This document shows, in pieces, positions 1-5,141 of a stretch of DNA of 5,141 nucleotides (the stretch's first letter is position 1; the number at the start of each line of letters is the position of its first letter). Origin of the DNA: an uncultured Dorea sp. Its GTDB lineage: Bacteria; Bacillota; Clostridia; Lachnospirales; Lachnospiraceae. A program made the position numbers and the translations under genes. The DNA is taken from positions 6,416-11,556 of the forward strand of contig CAJTUQ010000084.1 of assembly GCA_910579335.1 (NCBI GenBank), read 5' to 3'. The notes below the pieces were generated by a model that saw only the letters and a program-made list of their open reading frames with translations, was not told the origin of the DNA and ran no database searches.

Positions 1-201
1 GCTGCAATACAATACCTTATTGACAGACAAGGAGACGATTTACATTTGGAGCTGCCTGTTTATCTGCCTACGGATTCTCTTCCAAAGGCAGATGTAGTAA
101 TTGTTGCTTCAACTTATTATTACTCCGAAATCTATCATTTTTTAAAGGAAAAAGGAATAGAAAGAATCATTTCTCTGGAAACCATTTTAAAGGAATTTTA
201 A
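1..201 (+). CDS. C-terminal fragment of a protein ending in a Rossmann-like domain (5' end outside window)
   Basis: Frame 1 is open from the window edge to a TAA at 199-201, giving 66 residues of a protein that starts upstream. The visible part has 'LPVYLPTDSLPKADVVIVAS' followed by a helix-like stretch and 'EKGIERIISLETILKEF'. This closely resembles the end of the protein at 2696-3949 ('LPVYLLPD', then a hydrophobic strand, then 'ERGLSDYLVF') and the N-terminal domains of the next genes. I infer the second half of a small Rossmann-like (nucleoside-diphosphate-sugar epimerase-like, or PglD-N-like) domain sitting at the C-terminus of a larger, unseen protein, perhaps another transferase. It could instead be a short stand-alone domain protein. 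The gene is followed 22 bases later by the radical SAM gene on the same strand, so it probably belongs to the same operon. The catalytic part, if any, cannot be judged. Confidence 0.75.
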   Translation, partial: AAIQYLIDRQGDDLHLELPVYLPTDSLPKADVVIVASTYYYSEIYHFLKEKGIERIISLETILKEF

Positions 202-223
202 TTGAAAAAGAATAGACAAGGGA

Positions 224-1417
224 ATGGATGGGGATTCAATGAAATGGAGTAAGAAAGGTCATGAATTTGACGGAATAGCGAAAGAGCTGCTTCAGTCCTT
301 TTCTGACAAGCAGAAAAAAATCTTTATTTTCGGCGCAGGGCTGATAGGCATGGACTTAAAGAAAGTGTTTGAGAGGGCGGGCTATTTTGCCGGTTTTATC
401 GACAATAACAAAGAGAAGCAGAGAACGGGCGCAGGCGGGGCCAGCGTCGTCTCATTACAGGATTATCTGGCGGGGGAGGATACGGGGCTGATTATTATTG
501 CGGCGGATATCAGAAACATTCCCGCCATAACAGAGCAATTATGTAAAGCCGATTTAAATGAAGGAAAAGATTTTTTCATATACGATAAATTTATGGACAA
601 GGTATTCCCGATATTATTGGCTTATGATAAGAACATGCTCTATGTGGATCTTGCCCAGATATGTCTGACCGAGCGGTGCAGCTTAAAGTGTAAAAAGTGT
701 GCGCATGGGTGTTATGCGGTTGACGCGGGAAGTCAGGATATGAGCCCTTCGGCCGTTAAGAGGAGCGCAGACTTTTTCTTTGGCAAGGTTGATTTTATCA
801 GAGAATTTGTATTAATCGGCGGGGAACCTTTCCTGTATGCCGATTTAGACAGCGCTATTGAATACATAGGAGAAAAATACCGGGATAAGATGCGTATATT
901 TTCAATTACGACAAATGGAACGATTATGCCGCGGCAGAATACTCTCGAACTGTGTAAGAAATATGACATGCTGATACGAATCTCTAATTACTCAGGTACG
1001 ATAAAGCGGCTGGAAGAGAAATACAGACAACTGCAAAAGCGGCTGGAGGAGAACCAAGTTTCCTACGCTATCGGAGATAAAGAACTCCAATGGATGGATT
1101 ACGGATTTGAGACGGTCGATAGAAAATGGAATACCAAAGAGCTGATACAAGTGTTTGACAAATGCAAAACGCCTTGCAGGGAAATCAGAGACAGCAAATA
1201 CTACTTTTGCGTTATGGCAAGAAGTGTGTCTGATAATTTGAAGATGGGATTAGGCAGAGATGATTTCCTCGATTTGGAACAGCTGGGGGATGAAGATAAA
1301 AAAATATTTTTGGAATTTCAATTCGGATACTCCGATAAGGGATATCTCGATATGTGCAATCACTGTAACGGAGCGGATGCTGTAAAGCATCCAATTTTGG
1401 CGGCGGAGCAGCTCTGA
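224..1417 (+). CDS. Radical SAM protein with N-terminal Rossmann-like domain and C-terminal auxiliary cysteines
   Basis: Encodes 397 residues. Residues ~31-122 form a Rossmann-like domain ('IFIFGAGLIG' at 33-42, hydrophobic strand 'GLIIIAAD' near 88-95). Residues ~138-260 are a radical SAM core: the canonical CX3CX2C 4Fe-4S motif is C152, C156, C159 in 'CSLKCKKC', with one more Cys at 163, and the SAM-binding 'GGEP' motif is at 199-202, followed by 'SITTNGT' (227-233). The C-terminal part holds C314, C318, C329 and a CxxC at 378/381, suggesting an auxiliary Fe-S cluster of the SPASM/twitch type, although the spacing is not a textbook SPASM pattern. Family knowledge: such enzymes cleave S-adenosylmethionine to a 5'-deoxyadenosyl radical. 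The substrate is unknown; given the neighbours, a sugar, nucleotide sugar or glycan component is my inference. Start choice is uncertain: AAGGGA directly abuts ATG 224, whereas in-frame ATG 239 has GGGGA four bases upstream and would give 392 residues. The protein is presumably cytoplasmic; no signal peptide or membrane segment is seen. Confidence 0.93.
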   Translation: MDGDSMKWSKKGHEFDGIAKELLQSFSDKQKKIFIFGAGLIGMDLKKVFERAGYFAGFIDNNKEKQRTGAGGASVVSLQDYLAGEDTGLIIIAADIRNIPAITEQLCKADLNEGKDFFIYDKFMDKVFPILLAYDKNMLYVDLAQICLTERCSLKCKKCAHGCYAVDAGSQDMSPSAVKRSADFFFGKVDFIREFVLIGGEPFLYADLDSAIEYIGEKYRDKMRIFSITTNGTIMPRQNTLELCKKYDMLIRISNYSGTIKRLEEKYRQLQKRLEENQVSYAIGDKELQWMDYGFETVDRKWNTKELIQVFDKCKTPCREIRDSKYYFCVMARSVSDNLKMGLGRDDFLDLEQLGDEDKKIFLEFQFGYSDKGYLDMCNHCNGADAVKHPILAAEQL

Positions 1418-1437
1418 CTGCTTACTTCAAAAAGCAG
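1418..1437 (+). other. Short intercistronic inverted repeat (weak hairpin)
   Basis: CTGCTT at 1418-1423 and AAGCAG at 1432-1437 can pair as a 6-bp stem with an 8-base loop, immediately after the stop codon of the radical SAM gene. No run of T follows, so it does not look like an intrinsic terminator. It might be an mRNA-processing or stability element, or chance. It lies in the longest gap of the window (58 bases to the preferred downstream ATG). Confidence 0.25.
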
Positions 1438-1461
1438 GGAAAATATTGTTTGAAATTATTC

Positions 1462-1467
1462 GGGAGG
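1462..1467 (+). promoter_or_regulatory. Shine-Dalgarno site deciding the start of the GT-D gene
   Basis: GGGAGG lies eight bases before ATG 1476 and is the strongest ribosome-binding sequence near this gene. It supports ATG 1476 over the in-frame TTG at 1446, which has only the weaker AGGGA at 1436-1440. Choosing 1476 also puts the protein start right at the first strand of its Rossmann-like domain ('MLRVYIWGAG'). Confidence 0.7.
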
Positions 1468-1475
1468 AAACAGGC

Positions 1476-2681
1476 ATGCTTCGTGTCTATATATGGGGAG
1501 CGGGGTATTACGCCCGGCAGGTAATAGAGGAAATTGATAATACGAAAGCAAAGATACTGGGGATTCTTGATTATGACGAAAGAAAACAGGGAAGCCGGAT
1601 GTTTTACCCGATTCCAGTCCTTTCCCCTTCATACATAGTCGGAAGGGATTTCGATTATATAATTATTTCAGTTAAGAATTATGAGCCTGTTGAAAATGAG
1701 TGCAGAAAATTAAGGATTGAAGAGAAAAAAGTAATTACATATTGGAAAGAAGAACCGGATGATTATGTATTTAAAAAGCGGGCCAAAAGAGTGGAAGGAC
1801 TGATACAGGAAAACAAAATGCTTCAATACCGCCTGGACAGCGCACCCTATGAGTGGGGAGTCAAACGGACGCCAAAGATAACCGGGGGCGCGGGGCTTTT
1901 GAAAAAAATTATCAAGGATCGCAGCAGTCTGTGCCGTTTTGGAGACGGGGAATTTGAAATAATCCGGGGAAATGAGCGCCCGTGGTTTCAAAAATTAAAT
2001 CAGTCTCTTGGCAGGCGGTTAAATGAAATATTGATTACAGAAGATGAGCGAATCAATATAGCCATCGCACAGGATTTTACCGGATTGGAGCGCTATAAGG
2101 AGGATGTGGCGGATATCATCAGGGAGTATATGTTTGAGGATACAAGAAGCTGCATACTTCGTCTGTTAGATGAAAACAGAGTCTATTATGACGCTTATGT
2201 TTCCAGACCCTATATTATATATAAGGATAAAAGAAATGCAGATGAAATCTTTCCGTTATTTAAGGATGTATGGAGGGATAGAGATGTGGTGATTGTAGAG
2301 GGGGAGTATTCCAGAATTGGCGTTGGAAATGATTTGATGGAATGCGCCTGCTCCGTTTCGCGTATCATATGCCCGTCCAGAAATGCTTGGGACAAGTATG
2401 AAACGATTTTAAATAAAGTCCTGGAAATAGTGCCAAAGAAGGCGTTGGTGTGCGTCTCTTTGGGGCCCAGTGCGACCGTGCTCGCCTATGATTTGGCCAA
2501 AGAAGGCTATCAGGCGCTTGATATTGGCCAGATTGACAATGAATATGAATGGTATTTAACGGGAGCTAAGAAGCGGGAAAAAATTCCCGGAAAGATGGTT
2601 GCCGAACTTCTGGTGGAACAGGATTTTGAATTGAAGGACGAAGCGGATTATAGAAACCAGATTATTGCGAAGATTGTTTAA
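1476..2681 (+). CDS. Rossmann-like domain fused to GT-D (DUF1792-type) glycosyltransferase
   Basis: Encodes 401 residues from ATG 1476; an in-frame TTG at 1446 would add ten residues but has a weaker ribosome-binding site. Residues 1-90 are a Rossmann-like domain ('VYIWGAGYYA' at 4-13, with Ala where the third Gly would be; 'FDYIIISV' at 59-66). A charged, possibly coiled-coil linker covers ~95-125. Residues ~140-385 match the GT-D fold family (formerly DUF1792): 'RFGDGEFEII' at 154-163 contains the DxE metal-binding motif (D157, E159), then 'SLGPSATVLAYDLA' at 328-341, and 'DIGQIDNEYEWYL' at 349-361, a signature of the family C-terminus. Known members such as the Streptococcus Fap1 enzyme transfer a hexose from a UDP-sugar in a metal-dependent reaction; here donor and acceptor are unknown. 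No signal peptide or membrane segment is evident, so action is likely cytoplasmic. The gene is separated by 14 bases from the RgpF-like gene downstream, pointing to one operon. Confidence 0.93.
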   Translation: MLRVYIWGAGYYARQVIEEIDNTKAKILGILDYDERKQGSRMFYPIPVLSPSYIVGRDFDYIIISVKNYEPVENECRKLRIEEKKVITYWKEEPDDYVFKKRAKRVEGLIQENKMLQYRLDSAPYEWGVKRTPKITGGAGLLKKIIKDRSSLCRFGDGEFEIIRGNERPWFQKLNQSLGRRLNEILITEDERINIAIAQDFTGLERYKEDVADIIREYMFEDTRSCILRLLDENRVYYDAYVSRPYIIYKDKRNADEIFPLFKDVWRDRDVVIVEGEYSRIGVGNDLMECACSVSRIICPSRNAWDKYETILNKVLEIVPKKALVCVSLGPSATVLAYDLAKEGYQALDIGQIDNEYEWYLTGAKKREKIPGKMVAELLVEQDFELKDEADYRNQIIAKIV

Positions 2682-2695
2682 AGGGATGAAGCGGC

Positions 2696-3949
2696 ATGAA
2701 AAATGTATACGATATCAGATATGAAAAGAATTTGACTTATATTTTATCCCAGGAACAAGAGCATCCGTCAGAAAATGTGGACGGTGGGATATATGCGAAA
2801 ACGGCGGTCATTCTTTATTTATACTACATAGATACTCTGACGGAGTACTGGCCCTATCTTGACGGAATACAAGAAGGCATAGATCTCTATATTATCTCTT
2901 CCAGAGAGGAATTACTGGAGAAGGTTCGGGAACATATGTCTTTATCAGGGAAAACGCAAATTCAGTATATATTAAAAGAAAACCGCGGGCGGGACGTCAG
3001 CGCGCTATTAGTTACGAGTGCGGATCTTATAAAAAAATATGAATATGTCTGCTTCCTTCACGACAAAAAAGAGCACTGTGAAGAGATGGAAAAAGACACA
3101 GAGCTATGGAGAAAAAATTTGTGGGGAAATCTGATTGGCAGTTCCGGCTACATTGATAATATTCTCGGCTTGTTTACGGAAAATCCAAAATTAGGAATTT
3201 TAGCGCCGCCGGAGCCCATTGGAGACCATTTCTGCGCATGGTACGGAGATGGGTGGGCGAACAGTTTTACTATTACAAAGGAACTTGCGGACAGGCTTAA
3301 GTTAAATGCTGACATAGACGCAGATAAGCCCCCGATTACTCTTGGAACGGCTTTGTGGTTCCAAAGCAGGGCGTTGCATAAGCTGTTTGCTTATGGCTGG
3401 AAATATTCTGATTTTGATGATGAAGGACTGAAGGATAAGAATTACTTAAGCTACGGAATTGAGCGTCTTTTTGCATATATTGCACAGGATGCGGGATTCG
3501 AGACAGGAACGGTTATGACTGCGGCGTATGCCGAAGAGCAGACTAGTTATGTGCAGCATGCTGTCGGCGCTGTCTTTTCAGAGACGAAGCGTCTTTTTCC
3601 AATGATACCCGTTAGTGAGTTGGAAAGTTACAGAGAAAATAGAAAAAGAATGGTTCACTTTGCAAGGCTTCATGCGAATAAGAAGTTGTATTTATACGGT
3701 ACCGGTACATTTGGCAGATTCTGTTTTTTCCTGCTTAGAGAAGCAAATCTTCTGCCGGATGCATATCTTGTCAGCGAAACGGGCAAGGATGCGGCCGTTT
3801 GCGGACTGCCGGTGTACTTACTGCCGGATGCGGCGGCTTTGTCCGACAGTGCGGTGATTATTACTGTTTTTGAGGAGCGGATACAAAAAGAAATGATACA
3901 GAATCTGGAAGAGAGAGGACTTTCTGATTATCTGGTGTTTTGGGCTTAA
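2696..3949 (+). CDS. RgpF-like rhamnan synthesis family protein with C-terminal Rossmann-like domain
   Basis: Encodes 417 residues; ATG 2696 is preceded by AAGGG at 2681-2685 (overlapping the previous stop codon). Residues ~33-300 match the rhamnan synthesis protein F family (RgpF): 'ENRGRDVSALL' (95-105), 'FLHDKKE' (120-126), 'LGILAPP' (166-172), 'GTALWFQSRAL' (217-227) and 'YGIERLFAYIAQDAGF' (253-268). Family members take part in assembling rhamnose-containing wall polysaccharides in streptococci and are considered glycosyltransferases; the sugar used here cannot be told. Streptococcal RgpF is considerably longer (over 550 residues), so this version has only one part of that architecture. 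Residues ~328-417 are a Rossmann-like domain ('KLYLYGTGTFGR' at 330-341, 'LPVYLLPD' at 371-378, 'SAVIITVF' at 385-392), placed C-terminally, unlike in the neighbours on both sides. It is likely soluble and acts in the cytoplasm. Gaps of 14 bases on both sides suggest translational coupling or co-expression. Confidence 0.92.
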   Translation: MKNVYDIRYEKNLTYILSQEQEHPSENVDGGIYAKTAVILYLYYIDTLTEYWPYLDGIQEGIDLYIISSREELLEKVREHMSLSGKTQIQYILKENRGRDVSALLVTSADLIKKYEYVCFLHDKKEHCEEMEKDTELWRKNLWGNLIGSSGYIDNILGLFTENPKLGILAPPEPIGDHFCAWYGDGWANSFTITKELADRLKLNADIDADKPPITLGTALWFQSRALHKLFAYGWKYSDFDDEGLKDKNYLSYGIERLFAYIAQDAGFETGTVMTAAYAEEQTSYVQHAVGAVFSETKRLFPMIPVSELESYRENRKRMVHFARLHANKKLYLYGTGTFGRFCFFLLREANLLPDAYLVSETGKDAAVCGLPVYLLPDAAALSDSAVIITVFEERIQKEMIQNLEERGLSDYLVFWA

Positions 3950-3963
3950 ATAAGGGGTGGAGT

Positions 3964-5141
3964 ATGGATAATGAATTGGTAAGCGCATGTAAAAAAGCAG
4001 AGACGGTATATATCTATGGCGCAGGCACAGTTGCGGATTTTGTTTTTCTTTTTCTGAAACAGAATCAAATAGAAGAGAAAGTGGAATCTTTTGTTGTGAC
4101 AAAGCTTGGAGGAAATGTAAGCACGAAATTTGGACGGGAAATCGACGAACTGTCAGAAAGAATAGAGGAGCTGCGGAAGAATTTGGTAATTGTAGCCGTG
4201 CAGCAGTTTATACAAGAGGAAATAGTAAATATATTAAGAGAAAATCAGATTCACGATTATTTCTGCATTGATCCGGAAGAACTATTGAATGATTTTTACA
4301 GGGAACTGTATCGCAAACCGATTAAAGGTAATAAGATTCTTTTCCAGAATCAGTCGGGAGTCGGCTACGGGGGGAACCCCAAATATATTGCGGAAAAGCT
4401 GCTGGAGATGGATGAGGATAAGAGGTTAGACTTGGTGTGGGCGGTATCTCAGTATAAAGAAAGTTTTCCAAGAAGAATCAGACAGGTTCTATACGGAAGC
4501 GAGGAGTATTATAAAGAGCTGTCTACAGCGAGGGTATGGATTGATAACAGCAGAAAAGGATATTCCATAAGAAAGCGGGAAGGTCAATTCTATGTTCAGG
4601 CATGGCATGGAGCGGCGCCGATAAAAAGGGTAGAAGCGGATGTTTGTGACAAGCTTCCGGCATTTTACATTGAAGGAGCAAAAAACGATTCAAAGATGGC
4701 GGATGTATTTCTGTCAGGGAGTGCGTTCTATTCGGAATTATATAGAAAATCATTTTGGTACGAGGGGAAAATCTTAAAGTTTGGGCTTCCGCGGCATGAT
4801 GTATTTTGGAGGGCGAAAGAGAGCCGCAGGAAGATACATGATTTTTACCATATAGACAAGGATGTGTCTATCGTGCTGTATGCGCCGACATTTCGGGATT
4901 ACAACAATGTACCATGCTATGACTTGGATATTAACCGGGCAGTATGCGCACTGGAAAAAAAGTTTCATAAACGTTTTCAGATGATGGTCAGCAGGCATCC
5001 TGTTAATTATCAGGAATATTCTTTTGATGAAAAGTCCGAGTTTCTTTCGGTGGGTGATTATGACGATTTTCAGGAGCTTCTTGCGGCAGCGGACGTGCTG
5101 ATTACAGATTACTCTGGTTGCATGTATGATTTCTCCTATAC
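3964..5141 (+). CDS. Rossmann-like domain fused to CDP-glycerol glycerophosphotransferase (TagB/TagF family), 3' end outside window
   Basis: The frame from ATG 3964 stays open to the window edge, giving 392 residues and no stop. AAGGGG at 3952-3957 lies six bases upstream. Residues 1-104 are a Rossmann-like domain ('VYIYGAGTVADF' at 15-26, 'NLVIVAVQQF' at 74-83, 'IHDYFCID' at 96-103). From ~120 the protein matches the TagB/TagF glycerophosphotransferase family: 'FQNQSG' (128-133), 'QAWHGAAPIKRV' (212-223, with H215), 'GLPRHD' (274-279), 'YAPTFRD' (306-312), 'SRHP' (343-346, with H345) and 'LITDYSG' (379-385). The two His residues correspond by motif to those known as catalytic in TagF. Family members transfer glycerol phosphate (or ribitol phosphate in relatives) from a CDP-activated donor to a teichoic-acid-type acceptor at the inner face of the membrane. 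The motif usually reading TDYSS is TDYSG here, a minor variation. The polymer made, and whether it is a primer or polymerase type, cannot be told from this fragment. Confidence 0.92.
   Translation, partial: MDNELVSACKKAETVYIYGAGTVADFVFLFLKQNQIEEKVESFVVTKLGGNVSTKFGREIDELSERIEELRKNLVIVAVQQFIQEEIVNILRENQIHDYFCIDPEELLNDFYRELYRKPIKGNKILFQNQSGVGYGGNPKYIAEKLLEMDEDKRLDLVWAVSQYKESFPRRIRQVLYGSEEYYKELSTARVWIDNSRKGYSIRKREGQFYVQAWHGAAPIKRVEADVCDKLPAFYIEGAKNDSKMADVFLSGSAFYSELYRKSFWYEGKILKFGLPRHDVFWRAKESRRKIHDFYHIDKDVSIVLYAPTFRDYNNVPCYDLDINRAVCALEKKFHKRFQMMVSRHPVNYQEYSFDEKSEFLSVGDYDDFQELLAAADVLITDYSGCMYDFSY

Noticed and set aside
1446..1475. TTG start adding ten residues to the GT-D protein
   Set aside because: ATG 1476 has a stronger GGGAGG site at good spacing and begins exactly at the first strand of the domain; the TTG has only AGGGA upstream. 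Not fully excluded.
1418..1475. Intrinsic terminator or promoter in the longest intergenic gap
   Set aside because: The only inverted repeat has a 6-bp stem and no following T run, and I see no convincing -35/-10 pair.
3615..3857. Plus-strand open frame inside the RgpF-like gene
   Set aside because: It is an out-of-frame shadow of the Rossmann-like domain coding region, with an atypical Cys/Arg-rich composition.
3818..4102. Reverse-strand open frame across the RgpF/TagF gene junction
   Set aside because: It lies opposite the end of one well-supported gene and the start of another, has low-complexity composition and no recognisable domain.
1..4275. DNA-level tandem repeats arising from recent duplication of the shared module
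   Set aside because: The resemblance is at the level of protein motifs only; no long matching nucleotide stretches are visible between copies, so any duplication is old or the fusions are independent.
4523..4998. Two reverse-strand open frames opposite the TagF-like gene
   Set aside because: Both are antisense to conserved motifs of the glycerophosphotransferase domain and show no protein-like pattern of their own.
1..5141. Peptide-modifying (RiPP) cluster suggested by the radical SAM gene
   Set aside because: No small precursor-peptide gene, peptidase or dedicated transporter is visible; all other recognisable genes are glycan or polyol-phosphate transferases.

Overview
The window is a stretch of a co-directional (+ strand) cell-surface polysaccharide / glycopolymer biosynthesis operon. 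The moderate GC content, purine-rich Shine-Dalgarno sites, tight gene spacing, and presence of both a TagB/TagF-type glycerophosphotransferase and an RgpF-type protein suggest a low-to-moderate GC Firmicute, most likely a gut-type clostridium (Lachnospiraceae-like). That taxonomic guess is inference from style and content, not from a marker gene.

Layout: (1) 1-201, the 3' end of a gene whose last 66 residues look like the second half of a small Rossmann-like domain; (2) 224-1417, a radical SAM protein with an N-terminal Rossmann-like domain and a Cys-rich C-terminus; (3) 1476-2681, a Rossmann-like domain fused to a GT-D (formerly DUF1792) glycosyltransferase domain; (4) 2696-3949, an RgpF-like (rhamnan synthesis protein F) domain fused to a C-terminal Rossmann-like domain; (5) 3964 to the window edge, a Rossmann-like domain fused to a CDP-glycerol glycerophosphotransferase (TagB/TagF family) domain, cut off at the edge. 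Gaps are 22, 58, 14 and 14 bases, with no convincing promoter or terminator inside, so the genes are probably co-transcribed. There is no gene-free stretch over 300 bases, and no RNA gene, mobile element, CRISPR array or DNA repeat was seen.

The most striking feature is modular: the four largely complete genes each carry one copy of the same kind of ~90-100 residue Rossmann-like unit (a GxGxx[G/A] nucleotide-binding-type loop at its start, then a hydrophobic strand and a 'gi.dy..i' type ending). The truncated first gene appears to end in one too. The unit is N-terminal in three genes and C-terminal in the others, each time joined to a different partner (radical SAM, GT-D, RgpF, TagF). A plausible reading is that these proteins build and modify one glycan, with glycosyl transfer by GT-D and RgpF, polyol-phosphate transfer by the TagF-like protein, and a radical modification by the radical SAM protein, and that the shared unit is a common binding or assembly module. 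Its function is not known from the sequence.
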